From G965276765 sp965276825 (GTDB taxonomy: Bacteria > Actinomycetota > Acidimicrobiia > Acidimicrobiales > Palsa-688), in NCBI GenBank assembly GCA_965276825.1, contig OZ255630.1, positions 3,906,001 through 3,970,000 on the forward strand: DNA of 64,000 bases. The letters run 5' to 3'. Positions within the stretch are counted from its first letter, which is position 1, and every line of letters starts with the position of its first letter. Of the stretch, positions 8,740 through 17,149 are shown in pieces. The notes under the pieces were generated by a model. That model was not told the DNA's origin. It worked only from the letters and a program-made list of their open reading frames with translations, and ran no database searches. The position numbers were made by a program, and so were the translations under genes.

Positions 8740-8960
8740 CGGCGCGCTCTGCGGTCCGGGCGCCGTCTGCGCCGGGGCCGGGGGCCTCCCGCGGTGCCGG
8801 GTGCCTCCCGCGGTGCCGGCCGGGGAGCCGAGGGCCTGCGGCGTCGGGGCCTTCTGCGGTCACGGGGCAGGGGGCCCGGGGTTCTGAGGTCGCTCGACGG
8901 CCGTCGGCGCGGGTTCGTGACCGCAGATCGGCGCCGGTCGGTCCCGTGACCGCAGAATGC
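8740..8960. repeat. convergent intergenic region with inverted TTCTGCGGTCACGGG copies
   Basis: This spacer lies between two convergent genes. It has a perfect 15-bp inverted repeat, TTCTGCGGTCACGGG at 8852-8866 and its complement at 8943-8957, plus a partial inverted copy at 8916-8928 and degenerate forms near 8749 and 8882. A 17-bp direct repeat, GCCTCCCGCGGTGCCGG, occurs at 8784-8800 and 8803-8819. It could fold as a bidirectional terminator or be a small family of intergenic repeat elements. Confidence 0.6.
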
Positions 8961-8988
8961 CGGCGGGTCCGGAGGTGGGGGCGGCCCC

Positions 8989-10482
8989 TCAGTGCCCGAC
9001 GAGCACCCGCTCCCCGACGGGGGCGCCCTCTTCCTGGCGGCGGACGCTGCGGCGGCCGCCGAGGTACCAGCCGACCAGGCCGACGGCCAGGGCCACCACG
9101 ACGCCGAGGTTGGCGTACTCCCACGATCCGGTCTTGCCACCGAGGCCGAAGGGCCCGAGCAGGTAGCCCTGCCAGGTGAACAGCGCCGAGGGCGGCTTGC
9201 TGGTCGAGACGACCAGGCCCCAGCCGACGAAGCTGCCGACCACCACCAGGGTGATGGGCAGGAGCCGCGCCGCGCCGTAGCGCCCACGCGGTCGGTACAG
9301 GTCGGCGTCGACGTACTCGCGCCGGCGCAGGGCGATGTCGGCGATCATCACGCCGGCCCACGCCGAGATGGGCACCCCCAGGGTGATCAGGAAGCTCTCG
9401 AGGAACTGGAACAGGAACGTCGGCGCGGCGACGAAGGCGATGTAGATGGTCCCGGCGACCATGATGGCCCCGTCGATCAGGGCGGCGGTCCACCGAGGTG
9501 CGGGGAAGCCGACGCTGAGCAGGGTCAGGCCCGAGGAGTAGATGTCGAGGACCGCCCCGCCGACCAGGCCGAGCACGGCGACCACGGCGAAGGGCACCAG
9601 GTACCAGGTGGGCAGGATGGTGGTCAGGGCCCCGACGGGGTCCGTGTTGATGGCGTTGTCGAGGGCGGTGCTGGACCCGGCCAGCAGGACCCCGAAGAGG
9701 AGCAGGATGACCGGGGCCACCGACGAGCCGAAGGTCGTCCACCCGACCACGCCGGCGCTCGACGAGCGTCGCGGCAGGTACCGGGAGTAGTCGGCCGCGC
9801 AGTTGACCCAGCCGAGGCCGAAGCCGGTCATGACCAGGATGGTGGCGCCGATCAGGGCCTGGTCGGACCCGCTGTGGAGGGCCGACACGGTGTGCCAGTG
9901 GACGTGGTGGAAGACCAGGACGATGTAGATGACGGTCAGCACGGCGGTCACGACGGTGATGGCCGCCTGGAGGCGCATGATGGCGTCGAAGCCGAGCACC
10001 CCGCCCCCGACGATGAGGGCGGCCACGACGGCGAAGGCGATCACCTTGGTGGAGGTGCCCCCGCCGGCGCCGAGCCGGCGGAAGACCGTGGCCGTGGCCT
10101 CGGTGGCCAGGGCGGTCAGCGCGGTCTCCCAGCCGACGGTGAGCACCCAGGAGATGGCCGCCGGGAGGCGGTTGCCCTCGACCCCGAAGGCGGCCCGCGA
10201 CAGGACCATGGTGGGCGCCGCGCCGCGCTTGCCGGCCAGGGCGATGAAGCCGCACAGGGCGAACGACAGGACGATCCCGACGATGCCGGCGATCACCGAC
10301 TGCCACAGCGAGATGCCGAAGCCGAGGACGTAGGACCCGTACGCCAACCCGAGGACGGAGATGTTGGCCGCGAACCACGGCCAGAACAGCTGCCTCGGGG
10401 TGCCCCTGCGCTCGGTCTCGTGGATGACGTTGATGCCGTTGTGCTCGACGGCGGTGGCGTGGGCCTCGGTCGCGGTCGCCAT
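8989..10482 (-). CDS. NCS1-family nucleobase/cytosine-type permease
   Basis: A 497-residue transporter with about 12 membrane segments. The N-terminal RRGTPRQLFWPWFAANIS and the helix GYVLGFGISLWQS-like pattern are characteristic of nucleobase:cation symporter-1 proteins, as are FGxxGNRLPAxISW and NCAADYSRYLPRRSS. Members import cytosine, purines, allantoin, hydantoins or thiamine precursors; the ligand is not clear here. Start at 10482 is chosen because CTGGGGAGACGCC immediately precedes that ATG; ATGs at 10527 and 10533 are in frame but lack a ribosome site. The gene converges on the M20 amidohydrolase and diverges from the acetyltransferase at 10604. Confidence 0.85.
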   Translation of the reverse strand: MATATEAHATAVEHNGINVIHETERRGTPRQLFWPWFAANISVLGLAYGSYVLGFGISLWQSVIAGIVGIVLSFALCGFIALAGKRGAAPTMVLSRAAFGVEGNRLPAAISWVLTVGWETALTALATEATATVFRRLGAGGGTSTKVIAFAVVAALIVGGGVLGFDAIMRLQAAITVVTAVLTVIYIVLVFHHVHWHTVSALHSGSDQALIGATILVMTGFGLGWVNCAADYSRYLPRRSSSAGVVGWTTFGSSVAPVILLLFGVLLAGSSTALDNAINTDPVGALTTILPTWYLVPFAVVAVLGLVGGAVLDIYSSGLTLLSVGFPAPRWTAALIDGAIMVAGTIYIAFVAAPTFLFQFLESFLITLGVPISAWAGVMIADIALRRREYVDADLYRPRGRYGAARLLPITLVVVGSFVGWGLVVSTSKPPSALFTWQGYLLGPFGLGGKTGSWEYANLGVVVALAVGLVGWYLGGRRSVRRQEEGAPVGERVLVGH

Positions 10483-10603
10483 GGCGTCTCCCCAGGGGGT
10501 GGTCGACCCGTCAGGGCCGACGTTCATGCTCATTGTGAGCTGAATAGCACGGCACGATAGCGCACCACCGCAGCAACCACCAGGCTCGGCGGGGCGTCCC
10601 GGC

Positions 10604-11257
10604 TTGACCCCGGCGCCGCCGTCGAGCGACGCTGCCCCCGTGGCTCCCGGCCCGACACCCCCCGTCGTACTGCGCCCCGCGTCGGCGGCGGACGTGGACG
10701 CCATCGTCGCCCTGGCCCAGTCCGCCTACCGGGGGGACTCCAGCCGGGCCGGCTGGACCACCGAGGCCGACCTGCTCGACGGCATCAGGACCGACGACGC
10801 CGCGGTGGCGGGGATGATCGCCGACCCGGCCGCCGCGGTCCTCGTCGCCGACGGGCAGGATCCCCCGACGGGAGCGCCGGCGGCGGCTGCCGGGCTGCTG
10901 GCGTGCTGCCACCTGGTCGACCTCGGGGCGGCCACCACCTCCTTCGGCCTCTTCGCGGTCGACCCGACCCGTCAGGGCCGGGGCACGGGCCGAGCCGTGG
11001 TCGAGGTCGCGGCGGCCGAGGCGGTCGATCGCTTCGGGGCGGCGAGGCTGCGCATCACGGTGATCGCCCAGCGCCTCGACCTGATCGCCTGGTACCGGCG
11101 CATCGGCTTCGTGGCGACGGGGGAGTCGGAGCCCTTTCCCTACGGCGACGAGCGCTTCGGGGTGCCGAGGCGTCCCGACCTGCGCTTCGAGGTCCTGGTG
11201 CGGCCGCTTCCCGCCGGCGCGGCCATCCCGGGGCGGGAGCGCCGCCGGGACGTGTGA
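10604..11257 (+). CDS. GNAT-family N-acetyltransferase
   Basis: A 217-residue acetyltransferase. The N-terminus VVLRPASAADVDAIVALAQ, the strand FGLFAVDPTRQGRGTGRAVV (the acetyl-CoA pyrophosphate-binding R/Q-x-x-G-x-G/A motif) and LDLIAWYRRIGFVATGE near the end are the standard GNAT elements. An unusual 20-residue Pro/Ala-rich stretch precedes the domain. The start is uncertain: TTG at 10604 is the furthest plausible one. The acceptor substrate is unknown. It is followed 13 bp later by the pRiA4b ORF-3 gene and probably shares its mRNA. Confidence 0.8.
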   Translation: MTPAPPSSDAAPVAPGPTPPVVLRPASAADVDAIVALAQSAYRGDSSRAGWTTEADLLDGIRTDDAAVAGMIADPAAAVLVADGQDPPTGAPAAAAGLLACCHLVDLGAATTSFGLFAVDPTRQGRGTGRAVVEVAAAEAVDRFGAARLRITVIAQRLDLIAWYRRIGFVATGESEPFPYGDERFGVPRRPDLRFEVLVRPLPAGAAIPGRERRRDV

Positions 11258-11270
11258 TCATGGGATCGCC

Positions 11271-11867
11271 ATGAGTGCCGACGCAGGTTCCGACCACGAG
11301 GCGCCCCGCCCTGCGCTCACCGTCCACGAGCTCCAGGTGACGCTGCTCGACGTCACCCCGCTCGTGTGGCGCAGGATCCGGGTGCCGAGCGCCTTGGCGC
11401 TGTCCACCGTGCACGCCATCGTCCAGCTGGCCATGGGCTGGGAGGACAAGCACCTCCACGAGTGGCGGGCCGGCGACGTCACCTACGGCCTGTCCGACGA
11501 GGACTCCTGGGGCGAGGAGCTGGCGGACGAGTCTGGCGCCATCCTGGGCGAGGTGGCGCCGCTCGAAGCTGCGCTGCACTACGACTACGACCTGAGCGAG
11601 GGTTGGGAGCACCTGGTGGAGGTCGTGGCCGTCGAGGCGTGGAACGCCGACGTCCCTCCCGTCGCTCTCCTCGACGGCGCCAGGGCCTGCCCGCCCGAGG
11701 ACTGCGGCGGACCGGAAGGCTACGAGCACCTGATCGACGCCCTGACCGATCCCGACGACGCCGAGCACGACGAGGTGGTGCTCTGGCTCGGGGACCACTT
11801 CGACCCCGCCGAGCTGGACCTGGCCCTGGTCAACCGGCGCCTGGCCGAGCTGTGGCAGACCTTCTGA
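11271..11867 (+). CDS. plasmid pRiA4b ORF-3 family protein
   Basis: A 198-residue soluble protein of the pRiA4b ORF-3 family. The diagnostic pattern LQVTLLDVTPLVWRRIRVP at residues 21-39 is followed by LAMGWEDKHLHEW, LHYDYDLSEGWEHLVEV and the C-terminal PPEDCGGPEGYEHLIDAL, all in the usual order. Family members are widespread in actinobacteria and plasmids; their biochemical function is not established. It lies 13 bp after the acetyltransferase and has no leaderless -10 box of its own. Confidence 0.85.
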   Translation: MSADAGSDHEAPRPALTVHELQVTLLDVTPLVWRRIRVPSALALSTVHAIVQLAMGWEDKHLHEWRAGDVTYGLSDEDSWGEELADESGAILGEVAPLEAALHYDYDLSEGWEHLVEVVAVEAWNADVPPVALLDGARACPPEDCGGPEGYEHLIDALTDPDDAEHDEVVLWLGDHFDPAELDLALVNRRLAELWQTF

Positions 11868-11963
11868 GCGATCCGATCAGCAACGGGCCCGTCGAGCCGT
11901 CCCCGTGCCGGCTGGGGGCGCCGCCGCGATCTCGGGACGTGGGACGGCGGTGGACGACCGGCG

Positions 11964-12090
11964 GCGACCGGAGAATCGGGCGGCGGGGGGCGGGCGTACA
12001 GGCTGCGACCGGAGAATCGGGCGCGGCGGGAGGCGGGCGTACAGGCTGCGACCGGAGAATCGGGCGCGGCGGGGGGCCGCGCGCACAGGG
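11964..12090. repeat. about three tandem 41-43 bp repeats (GCGACCGGAGAATCGGGCG core)
   Basis: The 19-bp core GCGACCGGAGAATCGGGCG starts at 11964, 12005 and 12048, giving periods of 41 and 43 bp; copies 1 and 2 also share GGCGGGCGTACAGGCT, the third diverges after its core. The complement of the core, TTCTCCGGTCGC, resembles the TTCTGCGGTCAC motif in the 8740-8960 spacer, so both may belong to one intergenic repeat family. No ORF with coding character covers it. Confidence 0.7.
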
Positions 12091-12095
12091 GCGCG

Positions 12096-12131
12096 GTGGG
12101 GGGCGCCGGCCCGAAGGCCGACGCCCCCCAC
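12096..12131 (-). terminator. hairpin after the first MFS gene
   Basis: GTGGGGGGCGCCGGCC pairs with the matching arm ending CGCCCCCCAC around a short loop, with one unpaired base. It sits 22 bp beyond the stop of the gene at 12154-14166 and lacks a T-tract, as is usual in very G+C-rich genomes. An almost identical hairpin follows the paralogous gene. Confidence 0.6.
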
Positions 12132-12153
12132 GGGAAGCAGATGTCCGAGTGGG

Positions 12154-14166
12154 TCAGGCGTTGAGCTTGGCCAGCTCCGCTTGGACCATGGCCTCGTGGG
12201 CGTCCTCGTCGGCCTTGGCCTGGCCCGGGCTCCACCGGCCCTTGAGCAGCGGCACGGCCAGCACGAAGAAGATCACCCCGCCGAAGGCCAGCCAGTACCA
12301 GTGCTTCCACTGGTTCCCGTTGTTGGCCGCCGCCTTGGTCACCGCGGCGGCGTGGGCCTGGAGGAAGGCCAGGTCGGCCTTGGGGATGGCCGCCAGTGCG
12401 CCGAGGCTCGCAGCGTTGGTCTTGACCTGGGCCAGCAGGGCGCCGTTGGTGGCCTGGAGCTTGGCCAGGGCGCCGAGCGGGGCGGCGTACCTGGTGGCGT
12501 CGGCGATGACCTGGGGGTGGCTCTGGGCAAAGGTGGCCGCCTGGGTGACCGCCGCCTTGTTGGCCGAGATGGTGGTCAGGATGCCGATGTTCTTGGCGCC
12601 TCCGACGGCGGCGACGGCCTGGGCCAGCAACGCCGGCGGGATGGCCGCCGCGGTGGGGTAGCTGGCTAGCTTGAGGAACAGCGCCGGGTTCTTGGCGATC
12701 ACCCTCAGCTCGGGGGCGAACTTCTGGACCAGGCCCAGGTTGGCGGCGTTGGCGGTGGCCTCGGCCACCACCGCGGGGTGGGTGGCGGCGAAGCCGAGGG
12801 TGGTGGCGTTGGCGGTGGCGAAGGCCACCACCGCGGGCTCCTTCTGGGCGAAGGCCAGCGGCGCCGCGTACCTGGTCGCCAGCGCCTTGACCTGCGTGCC
12901 GTAGTTGACCAGCGGGGTGACCGAGCTGACGATGAGCGGCAGGATCAGGAACACGACGAACACGATGACCCGCAGGATCCAGCCCCAGATGGCCAGGCCG
13001 GTGGCGGTGAGGGCCGGGTTCCTGGCCTCGACGCTCTCGGTGAAGCTCGCCATCCAGCTGACGTAGGCGATGCCGAGGCCGAAGCTGACCAGGGCGGTCA
13101 GCAGGACCATGTGGTAGTAGGACGGATGGTGGCCGATGGCCGAGAGGAAGATGACGGTGGCGATGGCCGCCCACACCCCCCCGACGACCATGAACGGCTT
13201 GCGCACCCTGACCTTGTCGGAGAGGAACCCGGCGAGGACCAGCGCGACGACGTTGATCCCCCAGTTCCAGTTGCCGAGCCCGTTGGCCTGGTTGAGCGAG
13301 AAGCCGAACACGGTGGTGTAGAAGATGGCGCCGAACCCGACCGCCGTGTAATAGGAGATGAGCAGCACCGACACGCCGACGGCGGAGATGATGATGTCGG
13401 CCTTGACCAGCTGGCGGAACGGGTTGTGCAACGAGGCCTCGACGTCGATGCCCTTGGCCCTGGCCTCGACGAGGGCCCGGTCACGGGTCGACACCATCAG
13501 CTGGTCCCGCAGCGACGGCGACAGCTCGCGGAGGAACACGAAGGCCAGCACGAACACGACCAGGCCGACGACGCCGCAGATCCGGTACTCGTGCGGCCAG
13601 GTGGTGGTGGCGTTGATGGTGTTGGAGCCGACCACCGACACCACGAGGGAGCCGAGCACCGGGCCCATCGTCCAGAACCCCATGGCCGCGCCGCGCCCGA
13701 CCTGCGGGGAGAAGTCGCGGATCAGCGCCGGGGTGGCCACCAGGCAGATGCCCTCGACCAGGCCGACGATGAAGCCCTCGATCCCGAAGGTCCACTTGCC
13801 GGTGGCCGCAGGGATCACGAAGGTCACCATGATCCCGGTGAGGAGCAGGCCGACGACGACGAGGTTGCAGCGGCCGATGCGGTCGGCCAGCCCGGCGGCG
13901 AGCGAGCCGAAGGCGCCGATCAGGTTGCCGAAGGCCAGCAGGAGCACGTAGAAGGTGAAGCTCATGTGCAGGGCCTGGAGCTGGAGCGTGGAGACCGAGC
14001 CCCCGACGTAGAGCTCGTAGTAGAGCGCCGTGGTGATGACCACGACCAGGGCCAGGTAGGCGTAGCGCGGACCGGAGTCCGGATAGGTGGCCAGTTGCCT
14101 GCTGCCGAGGGTCGACCAGAAGCCCCCGGTGCGGCGCTCGGCCGCGCCAGCCGTCGAAACGGACAT
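12154..14166 (-). CDS. MFS transporter with a 200-residue repeat-rich loop (paralogue 1)
   Basis: A 670-residue major facilitator protein. Residues about 35-415 contain 11 membrane segments with MFS signatures (GSLAAGLADRIGRCNLVVVG; GFLSDKVRVRKPFMV). Between segments 11 and 12 lies an Ala-rich, non-membrane insert of about 200 residues (about 415-617) made of imperfect repeats such as EPAVVAFATANATTLGFAAT followed directly by HPAVVAEATANAANLGLVQK. A last helix (HWYWLAFGGVIFFVLAVPLL) and a charged tail follow. The start ATG at 14166 has a GGGGGGAA site. The substrate is unknown; sugar-acid or metabolite uptake is typical of the wider family. It is the downstream member of a tandem duplicate pair. 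Confidence 0.85.
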   Translation of the reverse strand: MSVSTAGAAERRTGGFWSTLGSRQLATYPDSGPRYAYLALVVVITTALYYELYVGGSVSTLQLQALHMSFTFYVLLLAFGNLIGAFGSLAAGLADRIGRCNLVVVGLLLTGIMVTFVIPAATGKWTFGIEGFIVGLVEGICLVATPALIRDFSPQVGRGAAMGFWTMGPVLGSLVVSVVGSNTINATTTWPHEYRICGVVGLVVFVLAFVFLRELSPSLRDQLMVSTRDRALVEARAKGIDVEASLHNPFRQLVKADIIISAVGVSVLLISYYTAVGFGAIFYTTVFGFSLNQANGLGNWNWGINVVALVLAGFLSDKVRVRKPFMVVGGVWAAIATVIFLSAIGHHPSYYHMVLLTALVSFGLGIAYVSWMASFTESVEARNPALTATGLAIWGWILRVIVFVVFLILPLIVSSVTPLVNYGTQVKALATRYAAPLAFAQKEPAVVAFATANATTLGFAATHPAVVAEATANAANLGLVQKFAPELRVIAKNPALFLKLASYPTAAAIPPALLAQAVAAVGGAKNIGILTTISANKAAVTQAATFAQSHPQVIADATRYAAPLGALAKLQATNGALLAQVKTNAASLGALAAIPKADLAFLQAHAAAVTKAAANNGNQWKHWYWLAFGGVIFFVLAVPLLKGRWSPGQAKADEDAHEAMVQAELAKLNA

Positions 14167-14312
14167 GCGTTCCCCCCTCTAGTGCGCCGGTGATCCCCCG
14201 GGCGCGGTGACGGCCGTCACCATAGACGGAGGGTCCCGGGCACTCAATGACTTCTTGCTCACCGAGAGCAAGCATCTCCTCGGCGTGGCCGGCTCGACGC
14301 AGAACGCGAAGA

Positions 14313-14343
14313 GGGGGCGCCGGCCCGCAGGCCGACGCCCCCC
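14313..14343 (-). terminator. hairpin after the second MFS gene
   Basis: GGGGGCGCCGGCC pairs with GGCCGACGCCCCC (one bulge) about 25 bp past the stop of the gene at 14368-16380. The hairpin and the surrounding bases match the one at 12096-12131 closely, so the duplication unit included the 3' flank. No T-tract. Confidence 0.6.
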
Positions 14344-14367
14344 ACGGGAAGCAGGTGTCCGAGTGGG

Positions 14368-16380
14368 TCAGGCGTTGAGCTTGGCCAGCTCCGCTTGGAC
14401 CATGGCCTCGTGGGCGTCCTCGTCGGCCTTGGCCTGGGCCGGGCTCCACCGGCCCTTGAGCAGCGGGACGGCGAGCAGGAACACGATGACCCCGCCGAAG
14501 CAGACCCAGTACCAGTTCTTCCAGTCGCTGGCGTTGTGCGCCGATGCGTTCTGGACGGCGGTGGCGTGGGCCTGCAGGAAGGCCAGATCGGCCTTGGGGA
14601 TGGCGGCCAGGGCACCCAGGTTCTTGGCGTTCTTCTGCACGGCGGCCAGCTGGGCCGGCTGGGTGGCCTGGAGCCTGGCCAGGGCGCCGAGCGGGGCGGC
14701 GTACCTGGTGGCGTCGGCGATCACCTGGAGGTGGGTCTGGGCGAAGGTGGCCGCCTGGGTGACCGCCGCCTTGTTGGCCGAGATGGTCGTGAGGATGCCG
14801 ATGTTCTTGGCGCCTCCGACGGCGGCGATGGCCTGGGCCAGTACCGGCTTGGGGATGGCCGCCGCGTTGGGGTAGCTGGCCAGCTTGAGGAACAGCGCCG
14901 GGTTCTTGGCGATCACGGTCAGCTCGGGGGCGAACTTCTGGACCAGGCCCAGGTTGGCGGCGTTGGCCGTGGCCTCGGCCACCACCGCGGGGTGGGTGGT
15001 GGCAAAGCCGAGGGTGGTGGCGTTGGCCTGCGCGAAGGCGACCACCGGAGCGTGGCTCTGGGCGAAGGCCAGGGGCTGGGCGTACCTGGTCGCCAGGGTC
15101 TTGACCTGCGTGCCGTAGTCGACCAGCGGGTTCACCGAGCTGACGATGGTGGGCAGGATCAGGAAGGCGGCGAAGACGATGAGCCGCAGGACCAGGCCCC
15201 AGATGGCCAGGCCGGTGGCGGTGAGGGCCGGGTTCCTGGCCTCGACGCTCTCGGTGAAGCTGGCCATCCAGCTGACGTAGGCGATGCCGAGGCCGAAGCT
15301 GATCAGGGCGGTCAGCAGGACCATGTGGTAGTAGCTGTACTGGTGGCCGGCGGCCATCAGGAAGATGACGGTGGCGATGGCCGCCCACACCCCGCCGACG
15401 ACCATGAACGGCTTGCGCACCCTGACCTTGTCGGAGAGGAACCCGGCGATGACCAGGGCGACGACGTTGATCCCCCAGTTCCAGTTGCCGAGCCCGTTGG
15501 CCTGGTTGAGCGAGAAGCCGAAGACGGTCTCGAAGAAGATGGTCCCGAAGGCCACGGCGGTGTAATAGGAGAGCAGCAGCACCGATACGCCGATGGCGGA
15601 GATGATGATGTCGGCCTTGACCAGCTGGCGGAACGGGTGGCGCAGCGAGGCCTCGATGTCGATGCCCTTGGCCCTGGCCTCGACGAGGGCCCGGTCGCGC
15701 TGGGAGACCATCAGCTGGTCGCGCAGCCCCGGGGAGAGCTCGCGGAGGAACACGAAGGCCACTACGAACACGACCAGGCCGACGACGCCGCAGATCCGGT
15801 ACTCGTGCGGCCAGGTGGTGGTGGCGTTGATGGTGTTGGAGCCGACCACCGACACCACGAGGGAGCCGAGCACCGGGCCCATCGTCCAGAAGCCCATGGC
15901 CGCGCCGCGCCCGACCTGCGGGGAGAAGTCGCGGATCAGCGCCGGGGTGGCCACCAGGCAGATGCCCTCGACCAGGCCGACCACGAAGTACTCGATGCCG
16001 AAGGTCAGCTTGGTCCCGGCCGCGGGGATCACGAAGGCGACCATGATCCCGGTGATCAGCAACCCGACGACGACCAGGTTGCAGCGGCCGAGCCGGTCGG
16101 CCAGGCCGGCCCCGAGCGAGCCGAAGGCGCCGATCAGGTTGCCGACGGCCAGGATGACCACGTAATAGCTGAAGCTCATGTGCAGCGCGGTCAGCTGCAG
16201 GGGCGCCACCGATGCGCCCACGTAGAGCTCGTAGTAGAGCGCCGTGGTGATCACGACCACGAGGGCGAGGAGCCCGTAGCGGACGGGTGCGTCGGGGTAC
16301 GAGGCGAGCTGCCTGCTGGCGATCGTCGACCAGAAGCCGGTCGTCGGGCGGCGCTCCGCCGCGCCTGCGGTGACGGTCAT
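14368..16380 (-). CDS. MFS transporter with a 200-residue repeat-rich loop (paralogue 2)
   Basis: A 670-residue paralogue of the preceding transporter with the same length, topology and insert, and near-identical stretches such as the TM2-TM6 region. Differences cluster at the N-terminus, in some helices and in the insert (for example HAPVVAFAQANATTLGFATT in place of EPAVVAFATANATTLGFAAT). Both copies keep MFS motif A (GLADRLGRCNLVVVG), so both look functional. The genes are in the same orientation, about 200 bp apart, each with its own upstream region and 3' hairpin, which argues for separate transcription. The sequence gives no direct clue to the ligand; the TetR gene next to it points away from the pair and is not an obvious regulator. 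Confidence 0.85.
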   Translation of the reverse strand: MTVTAGAAERRPTTGFWSTIASRQLASYPDAPVRYGLLALVVVITTALYYELYVGASVAPLQLTALHMSFSYYVVILAVGNLIGAFGSLGAGLADRLGRCNLVVVGLLITGIMVAFVIPAAGTKLTFGIEYFVVGLVEGICLVATPALIRDFSPQVGRGAAMGFWTMGPVLGSLVVSVVGSNTINATTTWPHEYRICGVVGLVVFVVAFVFLRELSPGLRDQLMVSQRDRALVEARAKGIDIEASLRHPFRQLVKADIIISAIGVSVLLLSYYTAVAFGTIFFETVFGFSLNQANGLGNWNWGINVVALVIAGFLSDKVRVRKPFMVVGGVWAAIATVIFLMAAGHQYSYYHMVLLTALISFGLGIAYVSWMASFTESVEARNPALTATGLAIWGLVLRLIVFAAFLILPTIVSSVNPLVDYGTQVKTLATRYAQPLAFAQSHAPVVAFAQANATTLGFATTHPAVVAEATANAANLGLVQKFAPELTVIAKNPALFLKLASYPNAAAIPKPVLAQAIAAVGGAKNIGILTTISANKAAVTQAATFAQTHLQVIADATRYAAPLGALARLQATQPAQLAAVQKNAKNLGALAAIPKADLAFLQAHATAVQNASAHNASDWKNWYWVCFGGVIVFLLAVPLLKGRWSPAQAKADEDAHEAMVQAELAKLNA

Positions 16381-16490
16381 GTGTGGTGGAGCCTTCCCCC
16401 TGGGAATCCGCCGATCGGACTCGTGGCGAACGTCACCCTAAGCGCACGGCTGGTGCAACTTCAAACATCCCCGACCGGCGGGCGGATCCG

Positions 16491-17123
16491 TCAGCCGGAG
16501 GCCGACGCCGTCAGCGGGCGGTCGCCCCCGGCGAGCAGGCCCGTCGCCATGTGGGACATGGTCGACAGGGCACGCTCCTCGTCGAGGCCCACGTCGGCGC
16601 GCAGGTAGTCCCACACGGCCCAGCTGAGGGCCACCGACACGCCGAGCAGCACGGTCTCGGCCTCCGTCGGCTCGAGCCCGGACGCCTCGGCGGCGAACGC
16701 CTGCCGGCACTGCTCGACCATCCTCCAGGTGAGCCGGTCGCGGCTGGCCGCCAGCTCGGTCGAGAACGGCTCGCGCAGGCGCGCCGACCTGGCGAAGGGG
16801 TCGAGGAGGGCGAACAGCGCACGACGGCGCGCCACCAGCGCGCCCATCCGCTCGGGCAGCGGGAGGGAGGTGTCCACCGGTTGGAGCATCGGCTCGACGC
16901 TGGCGGCCACCTTCCCGACCACCGCCTGGTAGATGGACTCGACGTCGGCGAAGTGCTGGAAGACGCTGCGCCGCGAGATGCCGGCGCGCTCCGCGATGGC
17001 CTTGGCCGTGGGCTTCAGATCACCGCCCTCCACGAGCTCGAGCAAGGCCTCGACCACGGCCTCCCGGTTGCGACGGCCGCGCAGCACGCGACCGTCCCCC
17101 TGTCCCCCCCGACCCCCTGGCAT
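16491..17123 (-). CDS. TetR/AcrR-family regulator
   Basis: A 210-residue regulator. The N-terminal helix-turn-helix reads LKPTAKAIAERAGISRRSVFQHF (residues about 35-57), the normal TetR DNA-binding unit, preceded by a short basic arm. The C-terminal domain is helical with no conserved ligand signature. It is transcribed divergently from the acyl-CoA synthetase at 17150 with only 26 bp between start codons, so it most likely controls that gene and itself by binding the shared promoter. An acyl-CoA effector is plausible but inferred. Start at 17123 fits a leaderless transcript (see 17130-17135). Confidence 0.82.
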   Translation of the reverse strand: MPGGRGGQGDGRVLRGRRNREAVVEALLELVEGGDLKPTAKAIAERAGISRRSVFQHFADVESIYQAVVGKVAASVEPMLQPVDTSLPLPERMGALVARRRALFALLDPFARSARLREPFSTELAASRDRLTWRMVEQCRQAFAAEASGLEPTEAETVLLGVSVALSWAVWDYLRADVGLDEERALSTMSHMATGLLAGGDRPLTASASG

Positions 17124-17129
17124 GGCGAA

Positions 17130-17139
17130 ACCCTATAGA
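17130..17139. promoter_or_regulatory. overlapping divergent -10 elements, TetR gene / acyl-CoA synthetase
   Basis: On the minus strand TAGGGT (complement of 17130-17135) ends 6 nt before the TetR ATG. On the plus strand TATAGA (17134-17139) lies 10 nt before the synthetase ATG. The two hexamers share two bases, so both promoters cannot be occupied at once. CATGGCG and CGCCATG at the ends of the spacer form an inverted repeat over both start codons. Confidence 0.5.
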
Positions 17140-17149
17140 CAGTGGCGCC

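Noticed and set aside
14395..16608. A 737-codon plus-strand frame antisense to the second MFS transporter, and similar long antisense frames at 8992-10560 and 32566-35313
   Set aside because: They are shadows of G+C-rich codon bias: low-complexity Gly/Asp/Glu/Arg sequence with no domain, and in each case the opposite strand encodes a complete known protein.
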